From positions 1 to 64,000 of the forward strand of contig DATJUT010000050.1 of NCBI GenBank assembly GCA_035502185.1: 64,000 nucleotides of DNA, written 5' to 3'. The notes below the pieces were generated by a model that was given only the letters and a program-made list of their open reading frames with translations, ran no database searches and was not told where the DNA came from. Source of the DNA: Gemmatimonadales bacterium (GTDB lineage: Bacteria; Gemmatimonadota; Gemmatimonadetes; Gemmatimonadales; JACORV01). Shown piece after piece: positions 35,956-45,300 of this stretch. A program made the position numbers and the translations under genes. Every line of letters starts with the position of its first letter. The stretch's first letter is position 1.

Positions 35956-36846
35956 GTGTCGGTGTACGTCGACCGGCTGCTGCTGCTCGCCGGCCTGGTC
36001 TCGACCGCCGCGGGCGCTCTGTTCCTGGTGCGGAGCGGCGCGTACTACCTGCTGCCGCTGTGGGAGCGGCCCAACTCGCCGCTCCACGAGACGCTGCGCT
36101 CCTCGGGGAGCCTGGGCCACCCGTTCGGCTGGATTGGCTCCGCGCTGGTGCTGGTGGGCGTCATCCTGTACTCGGGCCGCAAGCGGCTCGGGCCGATGCG
36201 CGGGCGCGGGCCGATGCGGACCTGGCTCAACCTGCACATCTACCTGTGTTTGGCGGGGCCCTTCCTGGTGGCGCTCCACACCTCGGGCAAGCTGCACGGG
36301 CTGGGAGTCTACTCGTTCTGGTCGATGATGGTCGTGGCGGCGAGCGGGGTCGTCGGGCGCTGGATCTACCAGCAGTTCCCCCGCACGATCCGGGGCGAGC
36401 TGATGTCGCTGGAGCAGATCCGCGAGGAGCAGGCGGCGCGGCGGCAGCGCCTGGCCACCGACTTCAAGCTGTCGCCCGCGCAGCTGGCGGCGATCGACGA
36501 CGTGGCGGAGCGCAGCGTGCGCCGGATCCAGGGCGGCACGGGCGGCGGGCTGCGCGCCCTCCCCATGCTGCTGGTGGACGATCTGGCTCGCCCGTTCCGG
36601 CTGGCACGGCTGCACCGCCGGATCCGCCAGGGCCGCCGGCTGCCGCGCGCGGAGGCGAAGGCGATCTTCGACCTGGTCGGGCGTCAGGTAGCGACGGCGC
36701 GCCGGGTCGCGTTCCTCGGCACCTTCCGCAACCTGTTCGGCTACTGGCACGTGGTGCACCTGGTGTTCTTCGCGGCCATGATGGTGCTCCTGGTCCTGCA
36801 CGTGGCGTCGGAGGCGTTCTTCGGCGTCCCGCTGATGGGGGCCTAG
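35956..36846 (+). CDS. Predicted di-haem transmembrane cytochrome b
   Basis: 296 residues with about five membrane helices (roughly 8-26, 55-73, 92-110, 117-137, 264-286) and a basic cytoplasmic or periplasmic loop of about 120 residues. Two helices each carry a His pair 14 residues apart: H94/H108 in LNLHIYLCLAGPFLVALH and H268/H282 in HLVFFAAMMVLLVLH. That is the usual geometry for bis-His ligation of two haems b. It would oxidise or reduce quinol in the inner membrane and pass electrons to the secreted cytochromes encoded next. GTG start; the stop overlaps the next GTG by one base. Function inferred. Confidence 0.65.
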   Translation: MSVYVDRLLLLAGLVSTAAGALFLVRSGAYYLLPLWERPNSPLHETLRSSGSLGHPFGWIGSALVLVGVILYSGRKRLGPMRGRGPMRTWLNLHIYLCLAGPFLVALHTSGKLHGLGVYSFWSMMVVAASGVVGRWIYQQFPRTIRGELMSLEQIREEQAARRQRLATDFKLSPAQLAAIDDVAERSVRRIQGGTGGGLRALPMLLVDDLARPFRLARLHRRIRQGRRLPRAEAKAIFDLVGRQVATARRVAFLGTFRNLFGYWHVVHLVFFAAMMVLLVLHVASEAFFGVPLMGA

Positions 36847-38663
36847 TGCACCACGGCGCCCCGGCCGCGGCCGCCCTGGTGCTGCTCCTGATGACCGCCA
36901 CGACGCGCGTCCTGGCTCAGGGGTTGGCGTCGCCCGGCCCCCTGGCGACCGCCCACGCGAAGCTGGACGACCTGGCGCACTGCCTGGACTGCCACGACGC
37001 CGGCCGCCAGCTGTCGGGCCAGAAGTGCCTGGCGTGCCACCGGTCGCTCGCTGCCGAGATCGGCGCCGACCGCGGCTACCACGCCGCGGCCACGCGTCAC
37101 GGCACCGAGCTCGCCTGCCGCACCTGTCACAGCGAGCACAACGGGCGGCCGTTCCAGCTGGTGAGGTGGCCGGGTCCCCGCGGCCGCGAGGGCTTCGACC
37201 ACCGCCAGACCGGGTGGCCGCTCGAGGGCGGTCACGCCAAGCCGGCGTGCGAGGCGTGTCACAGGCCCGCGCTGGTGGCCGACGCCTCGGTCCGGAGCGA
37301 CGCGTCGCTGGCCGTGCAGCGCACCTACCTCGGTCTGGGCACCACCTGCGCGGCGTGCCATCTCGACGAGCACCGCGGCCGGGTGAGCCGCGAGTGCCTC
37401 GCCTGCCACACGCTGGACGCGTGGAAGCCGGCGCCCGGGTTCGACCACGACCGCACCCGGTTCCCACTCACCGGCCTGCACGCCCAGGTGCCCTGCGACA
37501 AGTGCCACGCCGTGCGCGAGGAGCTGGCCTCCGGGCCCGGCGGCAGCACCGACTCGGCGTTCGTGGACTTCCGCGCCACCCGCACGTCCACGGCGGCCGG
37601 ATGCGCCGGCTGCCATGCGTCGCCGCACCACGGTGCCGGATTCGCCGGCGGCTGCGAGAAGTGCCATTTCACGACGGGCTGGTTCGTGCTCGCCGATTCG
37701 GCACGCCGGTTCGACCACGCCACCACCGGCTTCGCGCTCCGCGGCGCGCACGCTTCCTCGCGGTGCGAGAGCTGCCACCTCGCCTCGCCGCGGGCGGCCC
37801 TGCCCGCGGGCGTCGCGCTGGAGCGGGGGAACTTCCTGCGGGCCTTCAGCCGGCTGCACATGGCGTACGACCGCTGCGACGCCTGCCACGCCGACGTGCA
37901 CCAGGGCCAGCTGGAGCGGGGCGGCGCGAGCCCCGACTGCGCCGCCTGCCACACGGAGACGAAGTTCGCACCGGCCCGCTTCACCATGGCGGCACACGAC
38001 AGCACCCGGTTTCCGCTGACCGGTGCGCACCAGGCCACGCCGTGCGTCGCCTGCCACCCGCTGGTGGCCGGCGCCGCGCGCGGCTCGGGCCACATCCGGT
38101 TCACCGTGCCCTCGCTCGCGTGCGCCACGTGCCACCGGGACCCGCACGGCGGGCAGTTCGCCGGCCGCCACGTCGCGGGCTCGGGGCCGGCCGCCGGAAC
38201 TGAGGCGTCGGTCCGCTCGACCTGCACGCCCTGTCACACGACCGACGCGTGGTCGTCGCCGACCTTCGACCACGATTCGACCCGGTACCCGCTGCGCGGC
38301 GCGCATCGCGCCCTGCCCTGCGGCAAGTGCCACACCAGCGCCGCCGCCGGCCTCCCGGTGCGCTTCGGCGGGCTGGGCACCAGCTGCGACGCCGCGGGCT
38401 GCCACCGCGACCCGCACGCCGGCCAGTTCGTCGACCGGCCGCGGGGCAGCACCTGTACCACCTGCCACACCGAGACCGCGTGGGCGTCGCTGGTCTTCGA
38501 CCACCAGAAGGACTCGGACTACCCGCTCGACGGGGCCCACCGCAACGTCAGGTGCCTCGCGTGCCACCGCCCGGCAGGCCACCCGCCGGTGGTGCGCTTC
38601 CGTCCGCTGCCGCATCGCTGCGAGGACTGCCACGCCACGGCGCAGGGAGGTCAGGTCCGGTGA
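36846..38663 (+). CDS. Secreted multihaem c-type cytochrome, 20 haem-binding motifs
   Basis: 605 residues: signal peptide (cleavage near VLAQ), then 19 CxxCH motifs and one CX4CH (CDAAGCH), counted by eye from CLDCH to CEDCH. Spaced His residues in repeated FDHxxTxFPLxGAH and DPHxGQ segments are likely distal ligands. The sequence is built of imperfect modules with about three haems each. No lipobox, so a soluble periplasmic protein or one inserted in the barrel is expected. GTG start overlaps the cytochrome b stop by one base, and the stop overlaps the next cytochrome gene by 4. Confidence 0.9.
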   Translation: MHHGAPAAAALVLLLMTATTRVLAQGLASPGPLATAHAKLDDLAHCLDCHDAGRQLSGQKCLACHRSLAAEIGADRGYHAAATRHGTELACRTCHSEHNGRPFQLVRWPGPRGREGFDHRQTGWPLEGGHAKPACEACHRPALVADASVRSDASLAVQRTYLGLGTTCAACHLDEHRGRVSRECLACHTLDAWKPAPGFDHDRTRFPLTGLHAQVPCDKCHAVREELASGPGGSTDSAFVDFRATRTSTAAGCAGCHASPHHGAGFAGGCEKCHFTTGWFVLADSARRFDHATTGFALRGAHASSRCESCHLASPRAALPAGVALERGNFLRAFSRLHMAYDRCDACHADVHQGQLERGGASPDCAACHTETKFAPARFTMAAHDSTRFPLTGAHQATPCVACHPLVAGAARGSGHIRFTVPSLACATCHRDPHGGQFAGRHVAGSGPAAGTEASVRSTCTPCHTTDAWSSPTFDHDSTRYPLRGAHRALPCGKCHTSAAAGLPVRFGGLGTSCDAAGCHRDPHAGQFVDRPRGSTCTTCHTETAWASLVFDHQKDSDYPLDGAHRNVRCLACHRPAGHPPVVRFRPLPHRCEDCHATAQGGQVR

Positions 38664-40174
38664 GGCGACTGCTGCTTCGAGACCTCGTCATGGCCGCCCT
38701 GCTGCTCCTGGCGTGGGCCGCCGCCCCGCGCACCGCGGCCGCCCAGTACCAGGAGACGGTGGCCAATCCGCACGTCAACCTGCGGGGCCTGGCCTGTACC
38801 GTCTGCCACACCACCCAGAACTGGCGCGACGTGGTGTTCGATCACCGCAAGACCGGCACACCGCTCCGGGGCCAGCACGCCTCGGCGCCGTGCGCCGGCT
38901 GCCACAACCTGCGCGACTTCCGCACCGCGGCGCGCGAGTGCCGCACCTGCCACCAGGACCCGCACCGCGGCGACGCGGGGCTGCGGTGCGAGCAGTGCCA
39001 CACCGAGGCGAGCTGGCAGCAGGTGAGCGCGCGCGACGCGCACGCCCGCACCCGGCTCCCCGAGCTCGGCGTCCACGCCTCGCTCAAGTGCGTGGACTGC
39101 CACCGCCAGGCGGCCTTCCAGCAGTTCAGCGGCGCGGTCACCCCGTGCGTCGCCTGCCACCAGGCGACGTTCGCCGCGACCACGAGCCCGGCCCACGCCG
39201 CGATGGGCTTCTCCAGCCAGTGCGAGAGCTGCCACCAGTTCACGACCTGGGACTTCGCGCTCTACCGGCAGCACGAAGCGATCTTCGGCATCTACTCCGG
39301 CGCGCACGCCGGCGTGTGGCGCAACTGCGCGAGCTGCCACACCAGCGGCAGCGACTACTCGGTGTACTCGTGCACGGTCTGCCACGCCCAGGCACGCACC
39401 GACGCGGAGCACCAGAGCCTGGGCAGCGCGTACAGCTACCAGTCCTCGGCCTGCCTGATGTGCCACCCCAACGGCAGCCGTGGCAGCTTCGGCCAGCACG
39501 ACGCGGTGTTCCCCATCTTCAGCGGCGCCCACCAGGGCACCTGGACGAGCTGCACCGCGTGTCACCCGAGCGGCAGCTCGACGACCTCCTTCACCTGCAT
39601 GTCGACCGGCTGCCACCCGCAGGCGTCCACCGACCCGATTCACGGCGGGATCGCCGGGTACGCGTACGTCGCCCAGCAGTGCCTGTCGTGCCACCCCACC
39701 GGCGGACCCGCGAGCTTCACGCAGCACGACGCGACGTTCCCGATCTACAGCGGAAGCCACAAGGGCGTGTGGACGGCCTGCACCGCCTGCCATCCCACGG
39801 CCGGCTCGACTACCGTGTTCACCTGCATGTCGAGCGGCTGTCACGCGCAGGCCGCGACCGACCCGATCCATGCCGGCATCACCGGCTACGCGTACACGGC
39901 GAGCCAGTGCCTGTCGTGCCACCCGACCGGCCAGCCGGCGAGCTTCACGCAGCACGACGCCTCGTACTTCCCGATCTACAGCGGGACCCACGCCGGGCTC
40001 TGGTCGGCCTGCACCGCCTGTCATCCGACGGCCGGCTCGCCCAACCTCTTCACGTGCATGTCGAGCGGCTGTCACCCCCAGACGGCGACGGACAACGAGC
40101 ACCAGGGGCGGACCGGCTACTCCTACACGGCGGCGGGGTGCTACTCGTGCCACCCGAGGGGATCGGGCGGCTAG
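38660..40174 (+). CDS. Secreted multihaem c-type cytochrome, 19 haem-binding motifs, with tandem repeats
   Basis: 504 residues: signal peptide (about 1-32, ending TAAAQ), 16 CxxCH and three CX4CH motifs (CMSTGCH, CMSSGCH twice). From residue about 223 to the end the protein is four tandem units of 75-77 residues, each with CTACH, FTCMSSGCH and CLSCHPTG plus QHDA and YSG. The last unit is cut short. GTG start has GGAGG upstream and overlaps the previous stop. No lipobox. Possibly the outward partner of the 20-haem protein. Stops 9 bases from the convergent flavoprotein gene. Confidence 0.9.
   Translation: MRRLLLRDLVMAALLLLAWAAAPRTAAAQYQETVANPHVNLRGLACTVCHTTQNWRDVVFDHRKTGTPLRGQHASAPCAGCHNLRDFRTAARECRTCHQDPHRGDAGLRCEQCHTEASWQQVSARDAHARTRLPELGVHASLKCVDCHRQAAFQQFSGAVTPCVACHQATFAATTSPAHAAMGFSSQCESCHQFTTWDFALYRQHEAIFGIYSGAHAGVWRNCASCHTSGSDYSVYSCTVCHAQARTDAEHQSLGSAYSYQSSACLMCHPNGSRGSFGQHDAVFPIFSGAHQGTWTSCTACHPSGSSTTSFTCMSTGCHPQASTDPIHGGIAGYAYVAQQCLSCHPTGGPASFTQHDATFPIYSGSHKGVWTACTACHPTAGSTTVFTCMSSGCHAQAATDPIHAGITGYAYTASQCLSCHPTGQPASFTQHDASYFPIYSGTHAGLWSACTACHPTAGSPNLFTCMSSGCHPQTATDNEHQGRTGYSYTAAGCYSCHPRGSGG
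39326..40171 (+). repeat. Tandem repeat in the 19-haem cytochrome gene
   Basis: Four units starting near 39326, 39551, 39779 and 40010, with periods of 225, 228 and 231 bases. Units 2-4 are the most alike. All indels are multiples of three. Confidence 0.8.
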
Positions 40175-40183
40175 GCGGAAACG

Positions 40184-41500
40184 TCAGGCAGAGCGCGGCA
40201 GCGGAGTGCCGAACCTGGTCTCGAGGTCCACGCCGCACTTCTTGAGGAGCTCGTAGGGCGGCACCCCGCCGGCCAGCACGAAGACGAAGTCGTTCTCCCG
40301 CTGAGCCGGCCGGCCGGCGACGTCGAAGTGCACCCGGTCGGACGTGATGGCGGTGACGCGCGCCTCCCGCAGGATCTGGAGCATCCCTTCCTTCTCCAGA
40401 AGCAGCACCCGCTGGACCAGCGCGGCCCGCGCCCCGGAGAAGTCCGCGCGCCGGTGGCACAGGGTCACCCGGGAACGGGGCCGCTCGGCGAGCGCCATCG
40501 CGGCCTCGAGCGCGGAGGAGCCACCGCCCACGACCACCACGTGCTGCCCGTCGTAGGATTCGGGCTCGATGAGCCGGTGGGCGACCTTGGGCAGCTCCTC
40601 GCCCGGAACCTCGAGCCGGCGCGGAGTGCCGCGGCGGCCGAGGGCCAGGACGACGCGCGCCGCCTCGATCGTTCCCGCCGAGGTGTGGGCGACGAACCCG
40701 CCCACGCCTCGCTCGACGCGCTCGAGACGCACACCCTCCTCGACCCTGATGCCCTTCCGACCCAGGGTCTGCAGCCAGAACTCCAGCAGCGGCTCCTTCT
40801 CCACCTCCCGGAACGGCATGGTGCCCACGCCCGGCAGCTCGACCGGGTGCGTCATCACCAGCTTCTTGCGGGGATAGTGCAGGATCGAGCCGCCCAGGGT
40901 CTCCTGCTCGACGACCCGGTAACGGAGCCGCTGCTGCTGGGCGACGAGCGCCGCGGCGAGGCCCGCCGGGCCCGCGCCGACGATCAGGAGCTCGAGGCCC
41001 GGGCCCCGCGGCAGTCCCTTGGCCAGGTGCTGCACGGCCTGGGACGCCTGCCAGACGGCGTTGCGGATCAACCCCATCCCCCCCAGCTCGCCCACGACGT
41101 ACAGGCCCGGCACGTTGGTCTCGAAATACTCCGATAGCCGCGGGATCTCGGCGCCGCGCTTCTCGGTGCCGATCACCAGCGTGATCGCGCCCACCGGACA
41201 GACGCGCTCGCAGATGCCGTGCCCCACGCACTCCACCGCGTGTGCCACGACCGCCTTGTTGCGGATGGTCGTGAGCACGTCCTGCTCGGGGCAGTGCTTG
41301 ACGCACTCGCCGCAGCCGATGCACAGCCCCTCGTCCACCGTGGGGTGCAGCGACACGGTCTCGTGGCTCCCGAGGGTGCGGGCCTCGCGGACGAGCGCCC
41401 TGGCGCGCCGGTCCTTCCGCACCTGGTAGGCGATGATCGGCAGGGTGGCGAGCGCGACGAGGAACGCCACGACCAGGATCGCGATGGTATCGAGTGACAT
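40184..41500 (-). CDS. Membrane-anchored 2x[4Fe-4S] ferredoxin-flavin oxidoreductase (YpdA/TrxB-like)
   Basis: 438 residues. One N-terminal membrane helix (about 6-25); a ferredoxin-like domain with CIGCGECVKHCP and a second motif CVGHGICERVCP, in which His replaces the second Cys; then a FAD/NAD(P)-binding pyridine-nucleotide-disulfide reductase-like domain (LLIVGAGPAGLAAA, VVVVGGGSSALEAA). No CxxC redox pair of thioredoxin reductase is seen. Likely moves electrons between NAD(P)H, flavin and Fe-S partners at the inner membrane. It is convergent with the cytochrome genes, so shared function is only suggested by proximity. Confidence 0.8.
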   Translation of the reverse strand: MSLDTIAILVVAFLVALATLPIIAYQVRKDRRARALVREARTLGSHETVSLHPTVDEGLCIGCGECVKHCPEQDVLTTIRNKAVVAHAVECVGHGICERVCPVGAITLVIGTEKRGAEIPRLSEYFETNVPGLYVVGELGGMGLIRNAVWQASQAVQHLAKGLPRGPGLELLIVGAGPAGLAAALVAQQQRLRYRVVEQETLGGSILHYPRKKLVMTHPVELPGVGTMPFREVEKEPLLEFWLQTLGRKGIRVEEGVRLERVERGVGGFVAHTSAGTIEAARVVLALGRRGTPRRLEVPGEELPKVAHRLIEPESYDGQHVVVVGGGSSALEAAMALAERPRSRVTLCHRRADFSGARAALVQRVLLLEKEGMLQILREARVTAITSDRVHFDVAGRPAQRENDFVFVLAGGVPPYELLKKCGVDLETRFGTPLPRSA

Positions 41501-41572
41501 GGGTCGGAAGAAGATAGCCCGGCGGGTTCCGCCGTAACGACGGCCGCGCCCGGGAGCCCGGGACGCCGGTCG

Positions 41573-42310
41573 TCAGCGCCCGACCTGGACGACGGCGAGG
41601 TGCTTGCGGATGAAGCGCAGCGTGCAGGAGGCGAAGCCGTGGGCACGCGTGAAGTCCCGCACCGCGTCGTACACGGGCGCCGGGTGGGCGGCCGTGGCCT
41701 CGGGCATCCGCCGGGAGCGATCGACGTCGTGCACGACGATCAGCCCGCCGGGCCGCACCGCCGGCAGGCCGTTCCCGAGGTCGCTGCTGGCGGCCTCGTA
41801 AGAATGGCCGGCATCCACCAGGTAGATGTCGAAGTACGCCGGGTACTCCGCCCGGATGCCGCGCAGGCGCGAGGCGGAGTCGCCGCACTCGAACCTGACC
41901 CGGTCGGGAGCGAGGCCGACGCGCTCGACGTTCCGCGCCGTGATCGCGGGGTACACCCCGGGCTCGTAGGAGTCGTCGTCCACGCACACCAGATGGACCG
42001 CCGCTCCCTCCGCGGCCGACTCGGCGAGCGCGCGCGCCCAGCCCGCGGTGGTGCCGCCGCTCGAGGAGCCGACCTCGAGGATGCGCCGCGCTCCGGTCCC
42101 GCGCGCGAGCGCGTAGCAGAACCGCCCGTAGCGCGGGTGGTCGTGCTCGCGCCGCTTCCACTTGGCCGGCAAGGCGAAGTCCGGCGACGGGTCCCACGGC
42201 GCCGCCAGGAATACCTGGAAGACCTCTGCCGGGAGCCGGAGCGGCCCCGACACCTGGCGCAGCCCGACCGTGCGCAGCCAGGCGTTCTCGAACGGAGGCC
42301 TCAGCAGCAT
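41573..42310 (-). CDS. Class I SAM-dependent methyltransferase
   Basis: 245 residues with the SAM motif RILEVGSSSGGTT, an acidic ribose contact (VCVDDDSYEP) and the post-beta4 segment DIYLVDAGHSYE, resembling the TylF/Methyltransf_24 type that methylates small molecules or glycans. Substrate unknown. Starts 4 bases after the stop of the BNR-repeat gene, so both share a transcript. Confidence 0.75.
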   Translation of the reverse strand: MLLRPPFENAWLRTVGLRQVSGPLRLPAEVFQVFLAAPWDPSPDFALPAKWKRREHDHPRYGRFCYALARGTGARRILEVGSSSGGTTAGWARALAESAAEGAAVHLVCVDDDSYEPGVYPAITARNVERVGLAPDRVRFECGDSASRLRGIRAEYPAYFDIYLVDAGHSYEAASSDLGNGLPAVRPGGLIVVHDVDRSRRMPEATAAHPAPVYDAVRDFTRAHGFASCTLRFIRKHLAVVQVGR

Positions 42311-42314
42311 GCGG

Positions 42315-45300
42315 TCAATCCACCGGCCGAGGCGGGCGCAGCTCGGCGACGGCCGCCACCACGGCCGGCTGGCCCGCCGCGGCGAGCGCGGAGTTCACCG
42401 CGGGCAGGCCGTCGCGCAGTGCGGCCTCCGCGGCCGCCAGCGCCCGCTGGACGTCGGGGGCGAACAGCCGGAACACCTCGTACGACGGCGCGGTGGGGCG
42501 CGCGTCGGTGCTGGCGACCACGCCCACCAGCGCGCTGATCCGCTCGACCGGGCGCGAGGGGTACACGAGGTTGTCCTCGTCGGCCTGCAGCCGCACCTGG
42601 TACAGCGAGTCCTCGAGCGCCGACAGGCGCGCCGCGAACGACTCGGCCTGTGCGCGGGCGGGCGCGCCCGCGGCCAGCAGCACCGCGCGGTCCTCGAGCT
42701 GCGAGCGCACGTTGCGCAGGCGGATCACCGCCGTCGTCACCGCGTTCACGGTGTCCCGGATCCGCTGCAGAAAGACGAACTGCTCCCGGAGCGCGGCGGG
42801 CGTGACCACGGAGCGCGGGTCCACCTTGAGGCGGAAGGTCTGCTCGTAGCTCCTCCCTCCGACCTCCAGCCGGACGCGATACCGCCCCGGCAAGGCCACC
42901 GGACCGTCGGTGCCGATGTCGTTCATCCCCCAGAACACGGCCGGGCCCGGATAGCGGAGGTTCCACGCGAACCGGTTGAGCCCGGCCTTGTCGCCCACGC
43001 GCGGCGGCGCCGGCGGCCGCTGCGGCCACGGCTTGTCCCCGTCCTTGAGCGTGTCGCCGAGCAGGCTGTCCACCTTCACGCTGTCGCCCAGCGCCTTCAT
43101 CAGGCTGTCGCGCCGCGCGCTGAGGCCCCCCGCCGCGCGCGCGGAGTCGGCGGCGACGATCGAGTCCTGGCGGCTGGTGAAGCGCCGGATCACGCGCCCG
43201 GCCGAGTCCAGGAAGGTCAGCGTCACCTCCTGGCCCGCGGCCTTCAGCCAGTAGTCCACGATCGCGCCGCTCGGCGGGTTCTTCCCGACCGGGTGCGCGT
43301 CGCTGCCCGCGTCCGCGCCGCCCCAGTCCACCCGGTAGGCGTCCCGGACCGGGGAGAGGTGGGCGTCCTCCTGGAGCACCGCCGGCGTCAGCGACTCCAG
43401 CGGCGTGATGTCGTCGAGGATCCAGAACGAGCGCCCGTGGGTGGCGGCGACGAGGTCGCCGTCCTTGAGGGCCAGGTCGTGCACCGGCACGATGGGCAGG
43501 TTGCGGCGCAGCGACTGCCACTGCCCGCCGTCGTCGAACGACACCCACACCCCGCGCTCCGTGCCCGCGAACAGCAGCCCGCGCTTCGCCGGGTCCTCGC
43601 GCACCACCCGGACGAACTCGCCGGCCGGAATCCCGGCGACGATGCGGCTCCAGGTGCGGCCGTAGTCGGCGGTCCTGAGGATGATGGGGGACGGGTCGTC
43701 CAGCTGGTAGCGGTTCGCGGCCACGTACGCGGTGCCCGGCGCGAAGTGCCCGGCCTCGATGATCGAGATGCGGGTGAAGGGCGGCAGGTCTCGGGGCGTC
43801 ACGTCCGCCCAGGTGCGGCCGCCGTCGCGGGTCAGGTGGATCAGCCCGTCGTCCGAGCCCGCCCAGATCGTGCCGCGCGCCAGCGGCGACTCGGCCAGCG
43901 CGAAGATCGTGGCATAGTACTCCGCCGTGGTCTGGTCGAGCGTGATCGGGCCGCCGGAGGCGCCGAGCGTCCGCGGGTCGTGGCGGGTGAGGTCCGGCGA
44001 GATCACGCTCCAGCTCTGCCCGCCGTTGGTGGTCTTGAACAGCACGTTGGCGCCGGCATAGAGCGTGTTCGGATCGTGGGGCGAGATCAGCAGCGGGAAG
44101 GTCCACTGCATGCGGTAGCGACCCTCGGCGGCCGGGTGGCCGTCCGGGTCGTCGGGCCACGGGCTGACCATCCGCCAGAAGCCGGTCCGATGGTCCACCC
44201 TCGCGAGGAAGCCGCTGTTGTCGCCGCCGTAGGTGATGTCGGCCGAGTCCGGGCGCGCCTGGACGTAGCCCGCCTCACCCGAGACGTCGTACCACTGGGC
44301 GCGGGTGATCCCGCCCGGCCAGCGGCTCGGGCCGCACACGCCGGAGTTGTCCTGCTGCGCGCCGCACACGCGGTACGGGAAGTGGTTGGTGGTGGTCACG
44401 TGGTAGAACTGGGCGGTGGCGTAGTCCTGGTCGGTCCACGTCTTCCCGCCGTTGGTGGACACGTTCGAGCCCCCGTCGTTCGACTCGATCATCCGCTGCG
44501 GGTCGTTGGACGCGATCCACAGGTCGTGGTTGTCGCCGTGCGGATCGGGCAGGTGCTCGAACGTCCGGCCGCCGTCCTTCGAGCGGAACAGCCCCGTGTT
44601 CACGGCCCACACCGTATTGCTGTCCTTCGGATCGGCCGTGATGCGCATGTAGTACCAGGCCCGCTGGCGGAGCTTGTGGTCGCGGTTCGTCCAGGTCCAG
44701 GTGGCGCCGCCGTCGTCGCTGCGGTACACGCCGCCCGAGTCGGCCTCGACGATCGCCCACAGGCGCGACGGCCTGGCGGGCGAGACCGCCACGCCGACGT
44801 TGCCCCACAGGCCCCGCGGCAGGCCGGGGTTCGCCGTCAGCTCGGTCCAGTGCGCGCCGCCGTCGGTGGTCTTGAACAGGCCGCTGCCCTTGCCCCCGCT
44901 CGTCAGGCCCCAGGGCGTGCGCTGCACCTGCCAGAACGCGGCGTACAGCACCTCGGGGTTCGACGGGTCCATCGCCAGGTCCGACGCCCCGGTCGAGTCG
45001 TTGCGCGAGAGCACCTGCGTCCAGGTCTTCCCCCCGTCGGCGGACTTGTAGACGCCGCGCTCCGGATTGGGACCGAACGCGTGGCCCAGTGCCGCCACGT
45101 AGACGATGTCGGGGTTGGTCGGGTGCACCACCACGCGGGCGATCTGCTGGGTGGCGGCGAGCCCGAGCGGCGTCCAGGTGCGCCCCGCGTCGGTGGTCCT
45201 GAACACCCCGTCGCCGTGCGAGACGTTGCCGCGCACCGGGTACTCGCCGGTCCCGACGTAGACCACGTCGGGGTTCGACGCGCTCACGGCGATCGAGCCG

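Noticed and set aside
38660-40174. Misassembly in the repeated cytochrome gene
   Set aside because: Units differ at many positions and all length changes are whole codons, so a collapsed or duplicated assembly is unlikely.
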